DNA of 11,301 nt. Origin: Firmicutes bacterium UBA5499 (lineage in GTDB: Bacteria; Bacillota; DTU084). The first letter of the stretch is position 1. Every line of letters starts with the position of its first letter. Positions 1-7,393 of the stretch are shown piece by piece. The notes below the pieces were generated by a model. That model worked only from the letters and a program-made list of their open reading frames with translations, searched no databases and had not been told where the DNA came from. The DNA is taken from the NCBI GenBank assembly GCA_002426275.1, contig DIPB01000046.1:383-11683 (forward strand), in the 5' to 3' direction. The position numbers were made by a program, and so were the translations under genes.

Positions 1-1244
<1,244 letters not shown>

Positions 1245-1253
1245 TGAAAATCC

Positions 1254-1292
1254 AGAGGGAGTGTTGTCTGCACGCGTCCTCTCCCTTTTTTT
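1254..1292 (+). terminator. Rho-independent terminator after nifH
   Basis: The arms AGAGGGAG (1254-1261) and CTCCCTTT (1281-1288) pair over 8 bases with one G-U, enclosing a 19-base loop, and run into a seven-T tract (1286-1292). It starts 10 bases after the nifH stop. The large loop makes it weaker than the one that follows. Confidence 0.65.
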
Positions 1293-1301
1293 AGATTCTG
1301 A

Positions 1302-1337
1302 GCATAGTCCAAAAAGAATTCTGGGCTGTGCTTTTTT
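1302..1337 (+). terminator. Second rho-independent terminator after nifH
   Basis: GCATAGTCC (1302-1310) pairs fully with GGGCTGTGC (1323-1331), using two G-U pairs on the + strand RNA, across a 12-base loop. Six T follow (1332-1337). The G-U pairs become A-C mismatches on the other strand, which shows that the hairpin serves + strand transcription. It acts as a backup behind the first terminator. Confidence 0.7.
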
Positions 1338-1440
1338 GTTGTCCGGCTTCGCCTTGGACGGCGTCATTTCCCCAGCCAGAAACATGCTTTTATACAGCCA
1401 ATGCGATTCCGAACAATAAACCGCAGAAAAAGCGAAGATT

Positions 1441-3303
1441 TCATTTGCCATGCCGCTTCCACTTCAATAATAAGGCTGAATTTATAATCACCGCGACCGA
1501 ACCGGCGTTATGTACCAGCGCGCCCACAGCAGGCCCGAGAAGTCCGACCATGGCCAGAAGAATAGCGACAAAGTTAAGCGCCATAGAAAGCGCCATATTG
1601 AGCTTGATGGTATTCATTGTTCTTTTCGATAAGGCCAGCAAATGGGGAATATCTTTTATCTCGTCACCGACCAGGACAATGTCGGCGGCATCTACGGCGA
1701 TATCGCTGCCGATCCCTCCCATTGCAATGCCGACGTACGCCTTTTTCAGCGCTGGCGCGTCGTTTACGCCGTCGCCCACCATGCAGACCAGCTCGCCACG
1801 ACTTTGATACCGGTCGATAACGGCCATTTTATTTTCAGGCAGGCAATCATTGTGGATGTCACGAATGCCAGCGATCTTTGCCATATGGGAAGCGGCATAG
1901 TGATTATCGCCAGTCAGCAGTACGCTCTTGACGCCCAATTTCTCGAGGTTTCTGACCATATCCACAGCATCGGGCCGCAAAGTGTCCGACAATGCGATAA
2001 AACCGGAGGCCCGTCTGTCCACGGAAACAAAGATGATTGTGCAGCCAGCGTTTCTGTATGTATCCGCTTGGTCTACGATCTCTTGGGGCAGGCGGATAGC
2101 GTAAGCAAGCAGAAGCTTCACATTGCCGGCAAGCAGTTTGTGATTGTTTACGACTGCGGAAACGCCGCGCCCAGCGAGCATCTGAAAATCATCCGGCACC
2201 GGCGGAAGGGCGTTTGCGGCAGTCCTATAATGAGCGACAATAGCTTTGCCCAGCGGATGCTCGGAGCGCAGTTCCGCGGAAGCCGCCAGGGACAGCAATT
2301 CTTCACTTGAAAGGTCGCCATCAAAGCTCTCTACAGCCGCAACATCTGGTCTTCCATAGGTAAGCGTGCCTGTTTTGTCAAAGGCTATTCGCTTTATCAC
2401 AGAAAGCCTTTCCAGCGCGTCACCCTCGCGGATGAGAATGCCAAACTTCGTCGCGTTACCGATCCCGGCCATGATTGCCGTGGGCGTAGCCAGCACCAAG
2501 GCGCAAGGGCAAAACACGACCAAGATAGTCACAGCGCGAATGATCTCGTCTGTAATAAGCCATGTGGCGGTCGCTGATATCAATGCGGCGACCACAATCC
2601 AGGTAGCCCATTTATCCGCGATGCCGACAATTTTCGCTTTCCCGGCATCGGCCGACTGCACCAGCCGAATCATCCTTTGCAGGGAGCTGTCCTCGCCAAC
2701 TTTCGTTGCCTTCAGATCGAATGTGCCGAACTGATTGACTGTCCCGCTTAAAACCTCATCTCCGGCGCTCTTGTCCACCGGCAGGGATTCTCCGGTCATT
2801 ACAGCCTGATTAACTGAAGTCTGGCCGGTTACGATGATACCGTCCACGGCGATGGTTTCACCCGCGAGTACGCGAAGGATATCGCCAACCTCGACCCGTT
2901 CGGCCGGAACGATGATTTCTTCGCCAGCTTTGACGACTCTTGCAGTTGTCGGGGTAAGTCGTACCAGCTTTTCAATGCCTGCACGAGCTTTTGCCACCGT
3001 GCGTTGTTCCAGATAGGCGCCGAGTGCCATAATAAAGGCCACTTCGCCTGCGGCAAAGACCTCGCCGCTGATGACAGAGGCAGTTAAAGCAATGGCTACC
3101 AGCACGTCGGCTTTGATATCAAATTCAGTGACAAGGCCTGCGACGGCCCCCTTGATGATCGGTATACCGCACAGTACAATTGCCAGCCAGGCGGCATCGA
3201 TGGGCAGCTTCCCGACATTAAAAAGGCTGATTACGACCGAACTGAACGATATGGCGAGAACTAGCACTGTCCGTTTTCCTTCGTTTTTTAACAACTTTAT
3301 CAA
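1441..3303 (-). CDS. P1B-type heavy-metal-exporting ATPase
   Basis: Membrane pump that extrudes a soft or transition metal ion using ATP. From the chosen start it has 620 residues. It begins directly with membrane segments (about 12-28 and 38-58), so the N-terminal HMA/CxxC metal-binding domain is absent. Motifs in order are the actuator TGES (170-173), the metal-site CPC (265-267) in TM6, the phosphorylation loop DKTGT (309-313), the P1B-specific HP (349-350), TGDN (464-467) and GDGVNDAPAL (510-519). TM8 reads VHNAGSVAVIINSA, with neither the MSS of Cu(I) pumps nor the Asp of Zn/Cd pumps. The open frame extends to a TTG at 3369, but that codon lies inside the -35 box. A TTG at 3303 preceded by AAGGGTGAT is therefore preferred; GTG at 3312 or ATG at 3324 remain possible. 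The CsoR-type repressor next door suggests copper, without proving it. No clear terminator is seen behind it. Confidence 0.92.
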   Translation of the reverse strand: MIKLLKNEGKRTVLVLAISFSSVVISLFNVGKLPIDAAWLAIVLCGIPIIKGAVAGLVTEFDIKADVLVAIALTASVISGEVFAAGEVAFIMALGAYLEQRTVAKARAGIEKLVRLTPTTARVVKAGEEIIVPAERVEVGDILRVLAGETIAVDGIIVTGQTSVNQAVMTGESLPVDKSAGDEVLSGTVNQFGTFDLKATKVGEDSSLQRMIRLVQSADAGKAKIVGIADKWATWIVVAALISATATWLITDEIIRAVTILVVFCPCALVLATPTAIMAGIGNATKFGILIREGDALERLSVIKRIAFDKTGTLTYGRPDVAAVESFDGDLSSEELLSLAASAELRSEHPLGKAIVAHYRTAANALPPVPDDFQMLAGRGVSAVVNNHKLLAGNVKLLLAYAIRLPQEIVDQADTYRNAGCTIIFVSVDRRASGFIALSDTLRPDAVDMVRNLEKLGVKSVLLTGDNHYAASHMAKIAGIRDIHNDCLPENKMAVIDRYQSRGELVCMVGDGVNDAPALKKAYVGIAMGGIGSDIAVDAADIVLVGDEIKDIPHLLALSKRTMNTIKLNMALSMALNFVAILLAMVGLLGPAVGALVHNAGSVAVIINSALLLKWKRHGK

Positions 3304-3317
3304 TTGTATCACCCTTA

Positions 3318-3335
3318 TATACATATGGGGGTATG
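3318..3335. promoter_or_regulatory. Possible second, degenerate CsoR-like operator at the ATPase gene
   Basis: TATACATATGGGGGTATG resembles the two better palindromes of this locus (TAyACC...GGGGTATA), with a mismatched left half. It lies just downstream of the -10 box of the ATPase promoter, within the 5' untranslated region. It may be a weak extra repressor site or a chance G-rich stretch. Confidence 0.4.
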
Positions 3336-3340
3336 GGTTT

Positions 3341-3369
3341 ATTATACCCCTATAGGTATACCGCGTCAA
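3341..3369 (-). promoter_or_regulatory. Sigma-A-type promoter of the metal ATPase gene
   Basis: On the - strand, TTGACG (3369-3364) is followed by exactly 17 bases and TATAAT (3346-3341), an almost perfect housekeeping promoter. The predicted RNA start is roughly 30 bases upstream of the TTG start at 3303. Its spacer is filled by the operator at 3343-3360. Confidence 0.85.
3343..3360. promoter_or_regulatory. CsoR-like operator inside the ATPase promoter
   Basis: TATACCCCTATAGGTATA is an imperfect palindrome of the TACCC...GGGTA kind bound by CsoR-family repressors. It fills the spacer and overlaps the -10 box, so bound repressor would block RNA polymerase. A similar sequence stands at the csoR promoter, which ties both genes to one regulator. 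Confidence 0.75.
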
Positions 3370-3683
3370 TAGTTATCAAAACAAAACAGAGAAAGGCCTT
3401 TGCACTGAGTTTTGCCATAATCTTTTTCTGGGCAGTACGGCTTGCTATCCAAAATTACCGTTTGTTGGCTATCTGTCTTGTTATATTTTCGTTAGTCTCT
3501 TTATTTCCTTATGCACCCTGCGCATTATCCCAGGGGAGCAGACTCGGTTCTAAAGAAACAAGGTGCCGCTCGACTTGAACGACACCTTATTTCTTAGGAC
3601 ATTTTACTTGGTAGCACAACCAGCTTGGTCTTTATGCTGTTTTACGGCGTACTGGCCAAGTCTCTTTTGTGTCCGTTTGGATA
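3370..3683. other. Gap between csoR and the ATPase gene
   Basis: This 314-base stretch holds the csoR terminator (3551-3588); the ATPase promoter begins just beyond its left edge at 3369. I see no convincing gene in it: no reading frame has both a start and a ribosome binding site. No CopZ-like chaperone is present. Confidence 0.6.
3551..3588 (-). terminator. Rho-independent terminator behind csoR
   Basis: On the - strand RNA, the 12-base arms AAGGTGTCGTTC and GAGCGGCACCTT pair completely with two G-U pairs around a 5-base loop, then run into GTTTCTTTA. On the + strand the two G-U pairs become mismatches, so the structure serves leftward transcription. It lies about 95 bases behind csoR and separates it from the ATPase gene's own promoter. 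Confidence 0.75.
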
Positions 3684-3959
3684 TTAGGTCAGCCTTGAAA
3701 ACTGTTCGACTGCTTTAGCAAAATCCGCTATTGTTTTGTCAGCATCTCCGTGTTCGATCCCTTCTCGGACACAGTGGTTTAAGTGGCCTTCCAAAACAAC
3801 CTGTCCGACTTTATGCAAAGCGCTTTTTGCCGCATTTATCTGAATCAAAACGTCTTCACAGGGGATGTCCTGATCAATCATTTTATCAATCGCTTTGATT
3901 TGTCCCATTATTTTGTTTATTCTTCGATGCAAATTATCCGCATCCATACATTGCCTCAC
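3684..3959 (-). CDS. csoR: CsoR-family metal-sensing transcriptional repressor
   Basis: All-helical DNA-binding repressor that releases DNA when it binds metal, classically Cu(I). It has 91 residues, the usual size. The core reads INKIMGQIKAIDKMI, then PCEDVLIQINAAKSAL, then EGHLNHC. The ligand set Cys34, His59, Cys63 is the C-H-C pattern of Cu(I)-sensing CsoR. The N-terminal position that holds His in the nickel/cobalt sensor RcnR appears to be Arg here. An additional Cys4 near the start is unusual. The GTG at 3959 is chosen because GGGAGGTGAT lies just upstream; the open frame continues to 4145 but would run through the promoter and operator. ATG at 3945 is an alternative. The CsoR-like palindrome at its own promoter implies autoregulation, and a matching palindrome at the ATPase promoter points to that pump as its main target. 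A persulfide sensor (CstR) is less likely because the histidine is present. Confidence 0.92.
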   Translation of the reverse strand: MRQCMDADNLHRRINKIMGQIKAIDKMIDQDIPCEDVLIQINAAKSALHKVGQVVLEGHLNHCVREGIEHGDADKTIADFAKAVEQFSRLT

Positions 3960-3963
3960 TTTA

Positions 3964-3973
3964 TCACCTCCCG
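3964..3973 (-). promoter_or_regulatory. Ribosome binding site of csoR
   Basis: The - strand reads CGGGAGGTGA, a near-perfect anti-16S match, about 7 bases before the GTG at 3959. It decides the start and excludes the longer upstream frame. Confidence 0.8.
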
Positions 3974-3992
3974 TAATACCCATAGGGGTATA
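3974..3992. promoter_or_regulatory. CsoR-like operator at the csoR promoter
   Basis: TAATACCCATAGGGGTATA is an almost symmetric TACCC/GGGTA palindrome lying right after the -10 box, over the predicted transcription start. It shares its layout with the operator in the ATPase promoter (3343-3360), indicating autoregulation by CsoR. Confidence 0.75.
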
Positions 3993-3996
3993 TTCA

Positions 3997-4025
3997 AGTA
4001 TATCATGATATAAATTCAGCGTCAA
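3997..4025 (-). promoter_or_regulatory. Sigma-A-type promoter of csoR
   Basis: On the - strand, TTGACG (4025-4020), a 17-base spacer and TATACT (4002-3997). The -35 hexamer and the spacer length are the same as in the ATPase promoter. Confidence 0.82.
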
Positions 4026-4155
4026 CGTTGTTTTACAATAAGCAGGGATTCTAATAGCTTCGTTTTCGCTGCAAAAGTGAGCCGTAAAACAAGCCCGGTT
4101 CCGGGAACCACAACTATCCGTTCTTTGCGCAGACAAATCTTTCAAAACAGCTTTC

Positions 4156-4183
4156 TGCTCTGACCTAGCAGCCTGTCAGAGCA
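4156..4183. repeat. Perfect 9-base inverted repeat, function unknown
   Basis: TGCTCTGAC (4156-4164) and GTCAGAGCA (4175-4183) are perfectly complementary around a 10-base loop. No T-tract follows on either strand, so it is not a typical terminator. It lies in the intergenic space between the rodA terminator and the csoR promoter. Confidence 0.6.
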
Positions 4184-4229
4184 TAGCGATGTTATTCACA
4201 ATACGTATCAAGACCGCTTTCACTTACGC

Positions 4230-4270
4230 AAAAAAACAGCGCCGGCAAGCGTACTAAACGCTTCCGGCGC
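4230..4270 (-). terminator. Strong rho-independent terminator of the mre-min-rodA operon
   Basis: On the - strand, GCGCCGGAAGCG pairs with CGCTTGCCGGCGC (one bulged base) around a 7-base loop and is followed by TG and a run of seven T (4236-4230). It begins 12 bases behind the rodA stop and ends the cluster. Confidence 0.93.
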
Positions 4271-4282
4271 CGAGCGCAAATT

Positions 4283-5395
4283 CTAGAAAAGGATCTTTTG
4301 TCTGCTCACGTAAACGTTGAGCACCAGCGCGATGGAAATAAGATTTGTGATGAGCGAGCTGCCGCCGTAACTGAGAAACGGCAGCGGAATGCCGGTAATG
4401 GGCATGATGCCGATGGTCATGCCGATATTGATCAGGATGTGGAAAAGAAACATGGAAAAGATCCCCGTGCAAAGCAGATTGCTGTACAACTCCTTGGATT
4501 CGGAGATCACGTGCAAAATCCGCCACAAAATATAGAAAAAGAGCCCTAAAACGACCATACAGCCAATGAAACCCGTCTCCTCGGCAATCACGGGAAAAAT
4601 GAAATCCGTATGGTGTTCAGGCAGAAAATTCAATTGTCCCTGCCTGCCGCGCAAGATCCCTTCCCCAAAAAGCCTGCCGCTTCCCACTGCGATCATGGAC
4701 TGAATAATGTTGTAGCCAAAGCCCCGGGCATCCTGATAAGGGTTGAGGAAAATCAAAAGGCGCATGCGCTGATAAGGCTTAAGCAGGAAAAAATAACCCA
4801 GGGGCAGCACCAGCAAAATGCCGATTCCGGCAAGAGTCCACAGATGAGCTGGTTTAGCGCCGGCCATAAAGAGCATGCCGAAGGTGATCCCCACAAAAAC
4901 CATGGCCGTGCCAAAATCCGGCTGCAGCAGAATCAGAAACATCGGCGCGCCCACCAGCAGCAAAGCTCCAAACAAACCGCGCCAGGTATCCAAATCTTCT
5001 TTTTGCGAGAGATATTGAGCCAGAGAGATAATGACGCCCACCTTGGCCAATTCCGAAACCTGCATGCCAAACGGTCCAATGTAAAGCCAGCTTTTGGCTC
5101 CGTTCACTTCCCGGCCGACCACCAGCACCACGGCTAAGAGAGCAAGGCTTACATAGTAAATAGGCCAGGCCAACTTACCCAAGGAGCGATGATCGAAGTT
5201 CAGCATAAAGAACCCTATGCCCAACCCTATGACGGCGGAGACAAGCTGCCGCTTCATAAAGTAGAACGGATCGCCATAGTTTAAACCTTTATTAGTATGG
5301 GTGGCGCTAAAAATCGCCACCAATCCTATGGCAATGAGCGCCAGGATTGCGATCAGCATGCCCCAATCAATATATTTTGCAAGCCGCCTCTCCAC
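4283..5395 (-). CDS. rodA: Rod-shape peptidoglycan polymerase RodA (SEDS family)
   Basis: Integral-membrane glycosyltransferase that polymerises lipid II into glycan strands during side-wall growth, working with the transpeptidase PBP2. It has 370 residues and about ten hydrophobic segments, typical of the family. SEDS signatures are QPDFGTAM (158-165), GRQGQLNFLPEHHTDFIF with the likely catalytic Asp264, PVIAEETGF (268-276), and PFLSYGGSSLITN (339-351). The start is GTG with GGAGGG six bases upstream. RodA rather than FtsW is chosen because the gene shares an operon with mreBCD and the PBP2 gene and because of the compact N-terminus. The gene stands 76 bases behind minE with no terminator between them, and is followed directly by the operon terminator. 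Confidence 0.94.
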   Translation of the reverse strand: MERRLAKYIDWGMLIAILALIAIGLVAIFSATHTNKGLNYGDPFYFMKRQLVSAVIGLGIGFFMLNFDHRSLGKLAWPIYYVSLALLAVVLVVGREVNGAKSWLYIGPFGMQVSELAKVGVIISLAQYLSQKEDLDTWRGLFGALLLVGAPMFLILLQPDFGTAMVFVGITFGMLFMAGAKPAHLWTLAGIGILLVLPLGYFFLLKPYQRMRLLIFLNPYQDARGFGYNIIQSMIAVGSGRLFGEGILRGRQGQLNFLPEHHTDFIFPVIAEETGFIGCMVVLGLFFYILWRILHVISESKELYSNLLCTGIFSMFLFHILINIGMTIGIMPITGIPLPFLSYGGSSLITNLISIALVLNVYVSRQKILF

Positions 5396-5471
5396 CTTAA
5401 TCCCTCCAGCTTAACCTTATATGTTAATGATAAATTATTTCTGCTGCGGTGGCAAGCGACAAAACTGCTAA

Positions 5472-5759
5472 TTATTTCTTCCTGGCTTCGGAGCGCCGCA
5501 CCTGCTTAACCGGAATATTGGCCACTAAGGCCACCGTATCTCCGCTTCCGCTTTCCAGATTGATCTCTATTGCGGACATGTCAATCTCGAGATAGCGGGA
5601 GATGACACCTATTAAATCTTCCTTCAGTTCTTCCAAAAGGTGCGGATTAACGCTGGCCCGATCTTGAACTAGCACTAACTGCAATCGCTGCTTTGCGGTC
5701 TCTTTGCTGCTTTCTTCTTCGCGGCTCAGAAACTTTCCCAAAAAATCTAATAAAGCCAA
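5472..5759 (-). CDS. minE: Cell division topological specificity factor MinE
   Basis: Stimulates the MinD ATPase and drives MinCD off the membrane, so that division inhibition is lowest at mid-cell. The 95-residue length fits the family. The N-terminal MALLDFLGKFL is the expected amphipathic membrane-targeting segment. The next part, AKQRLQLVLVQDRASVNPHLLEELKEDLIGVISRYLEID (about 23-61), is the anti-MinCD helix/strand and dimerisation region. The C-terminus VRRSEARKK is strongly basic. The start is TTG. It is preceded not by a regular GGAGG but by a run of seven G, seven bases upstream, so initiation may be weak. It lies 19 bases behind minD and should be co-translated with it. Confidence 0.94.
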   Translation of the reverse strand: MALLDFLGKFLSREEESSKETAKQRLQLVLVQDRASVNPHLLEELKEDLIGVISRYLEIDMSAIEINLESGSGDTVALVANIPVKQVRRSEARKK

Positions 5760-5766
5760 AACCCTG

Positions 5767-5773
5767 CCCCCCC
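5767..5773 (-). promoter_or_regulatory. Poly-G ribosome binding site of minE
   Basis: Seven consecutive C on the + strand read as GGGGGGG in the minE leader, seven bases before the TTG start. It is the only purine-rich candidate for the Shine-Dalgarno site apart from AGGG, which lies only two bases from the start. Confidence 0.5.
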
Positions 5774-5778
5774 AAAAT

Positions 5779-6579
5779 TTATTTATCCATTCCTACCAGC
5801 TGGCGCAGCCGCTGGATGAGGCTCGGGTTTTCAAAGCTTTGAAACGGGACATCTTCCCCCTCAAGCCGCCTCGCGATATTTCGATAGGCCTGTCCAGCTT
5901 TGGAATTAGCGTCAAAGGCGATCGGTTCTCCTTTATTGGTAGAGATGATGATGGATTCATCGTCAGGTACGACGCCGACTAAATCGATGTGAAGAATGTC
6001 CAGCACATCCTCAATATCCATCATATCGCCACGCTTAACCATATCCGGCCGCAGACGATTGAGAATCAATCGCGGTTCGCGCAGGCCTTCAGCTTCCAAA
6101 AGACCTATGATCCTGTCCGCATCCCTGACAGCCGAAACCTCAGGCGTGGTGACGATCAAAGCCAGCTCCGCTCCGGCGATGGCATTGCGAAATCCCTGTT
6201 CAATTCCGGCAGGACAATCGATCAGAACGTAATCAAATTCCTGACGCAGCTCTTCGCACAAATTTTTCATCTGCTCCGGCTTAATGGCATCCTTATCTCT
6301 AGTCTGGGCAGCCGGTAACAGGAAAAGAGATTCCACGCGCTTGTCCTTTATCAGAGCCTTGCGCACCGGCAGGTCGTCATTTTCCATGACATTAACGATA
6401 TCGTACACGATTCGGTTTTCAAGCCCCATCACCACGTCCAGATTGCGCAAACCAATATCCGCATCTAAAAGCACCACGCGTTTTCCCATAGCTGCTAAAG
6501 CTGCGCCAATATTGGCCACTGTGGTGGTTTTGCCAACCCCCCCCTTCCCAGAGGTAATGACGATCACCATTCCATCCAT
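5779..6579 (-). CDS. minD: Septum site-determining ATPase MinD
   Basis: Membrane-cycling ATPase that recruits the division inhibitor MinC and is released by MinE. It has 266 residues. The deviant Walker A motif GKGGVGKT lies at 11-18, followed by the switch region LDADIGLRNLDVVMGL and by DYVLIDCPAGIE. The C-terminal NPSLIQRLRQLVGM (251-264) is the amphipathic membrane-targeting helix that identifies MinD rather than ParA or FlhG. The start is ATG with AGGAGGG six bases upstream, and this site overlaps the minC stop codon. The gene sits between minC and minE in the canonical order. Confidence 0.97.
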   Translation of the reverse strand: MDGMVIVITSGKGGVGKTTTVANIGAALAAMGKRVVLLDADIGLRNLDVVMGLENRIVYDIVNVMENDDLPVRKALIKDKRVESLFLLPAAQTRDKDAIKPEQMKNLCEELRQEFDYVLIDCPAGIEQGFRNAIAGAELALIVTTPEVSAVRDADRIIGLLEAEGLREPRLILNRLRPDMVKRGDMMDIEDVLDILHIDLVGVVPDDESIIISTNKGEPIAFDANSKAGQAYRNIARRLEGEDVPFQSFENPSLIQRLRQLVGMDK

Positions 6580-6593
6580 CTGCGTCCCTCCTG

Positions 6594-7226
6594 CTATCTC
6601 GCCATAATTTCGCTGCTGTAAGTTTCGATCACTACTGTTTTATTCCTCATTCTGGCCACTTCCGGCACGCCGCTTTGGTGTACTTCATTGTCCGGCGAGC
6701 GAGCTATGAAATCCGCAATGCGAAGCTGCGTGGGCTGTAAGCGCAGCGCCAACACAGAGCTGGAGCTGTTTCCTTTTGCGCCCGCATGACAAACTCCCCG
6801 GCACGCTCCTAAAACGATGATATCTCCGCTGGCCACAACTTCGGCGCCGGGATTTACATCTCCTAAAATCACCACATTGCCGTCAAAGTTCACCCTTTGA
6901 CCAGAGCGTAAAGTTCCTTTGACCAGCCGCGTGGTTTCCACCGTCTCCTGGGACGCGCGGCGGACCGAACTCCTCTTTGCCTCTCCGCCGCCCACGTGCA
7001 CTTCAAGTCCGGCGCCTTCCAGCTCCGAGACCAAACTGGACAATTCCATCCAACTCAATTCGCGCTTGCCTAGCTGAATGGAGACCGAAGCGCCTGCGAA
7101 AAAAGCGCCGCTTTCCGACAGCTTGTCCCTCAAAGCTTCGAGAACCTGCACGAACTCTCCGTCTTCGGAGAGATAAACTGTGAGCCCATCTTTATTTCCT
7201 TTAATTGTCAGGGGTGCCTTGCCCAA
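6594..7226 (-). CDS. minC: Septum site-determining protein MinC
   Basis: Inhibitor of FtsZ ring assembly, placed at the membrane by MinD. The chosen form has 210 residues. It comprises an N-terminal FtsZ-interacting domain (about 5-78, starting PLTIKGNKDGLTVYL), a short linker, and the C-terminal beta-helical domain (about 100-208). The C-terminal domain carries GDVNPGAEVVASGDIIVLG and the MinC hallmark CRGVCHAGAKGN. The open frame reaches a TTG at 7310, but no ribosome binding site precedes it. The TTG at 7226 has GGAGGG eight bases upstream and places the start just before the conserved domain. The gap of 167 bases back to mrdA could hold a promoter, but I see no convincing one. The stop codon is 14 bases before minD. 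Confidence 0.93.
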   Translation of the reverse strand: MGKAPLTIKGNKDGLTVYLSEDGEFVQVLEALRDKLSESGAFFAGASVSIQLGKRELSWMELSSLVSELEGAGLEVHVGGGEAKRSSVRRASQETVETTRLVKGTLRSGQRVNFDGNVVILGDVNPGAEVVASGDIIVLGACRGVCHAGAKGNSSSSVLALRLQPTQLRIADFIARSPDNEVHQSGVPEVARMRNKTVVIETYSSEIMAR

Positions 7227-7393
7227 ATCTTTTTCCCTCCATAGGTAGATTACATCGCCATGCGCTTGAGGTGTCCAAGCTACCGCTCTTTCAATGTTGC
7301 GCCTGAGCAAATACGTATCGACCCCGTGGTGTTTTACCTGAATTTATCATTCGTCAGAAAAGACTTTATTCCTTCTTGAGATGCGGAAAATCG
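7227..7393. other. Gap between mrdA and minC
   Basis: This 167-base gap is one of only two sizeable breaks in the cluster and is by far the larger. It contains the minC ribosome binding site near its left end. A weak -35/-10-like pair on the - strand (TTGGAC, 18 bases, TGTAAT) ends close to minC, but matches consensus poorly. No terminator hairpin is evident, so read-through from mrdA is likely. Confidence 0.4.

Noticed and set aside
1341..1359. Hairpin GTCC-GGC-TTC-GCC-GGAC as terminator of the ATPase gene
   Set aside because: The stem is interrupted by two unpaired T, and no T-tract follows on the - strand.
1642..2310. 222-codon + strand open frame opposite the ATPase gene
   Set aside because: Shadow frame; the opposite strand encodes all P1B ATPase motifs.
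3333..3578. 81-codon + strand open frame with hydrophobic segments
   Set aside because: It runs through the promoter and operator of the ATPase gene and through the csoR terminator, and it has no ribosome binding site.
3597..3720. Short hydrophilic - strand frame overlapping the csoR end and ending ...DQAGCATK
   Set aside because: There is no ATG, GTG or TTG between the preceding stop and its end, so it could be translated only by frameshift from csoR. Nothing supports that.
3960..4145. N-terminal extension of CsoR up to position 4145
   Set aside because: It would cross the promoter, operator and ribosome binding site of csoR, and the family is about 90 residues long.
7227..7310. Longer MinC from the TTG at 7310
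   Set aside because: No ribosome binding site precedes it, and the added residues do not belong to the MinC domain; TTG 7226 has GGAGGG in front.
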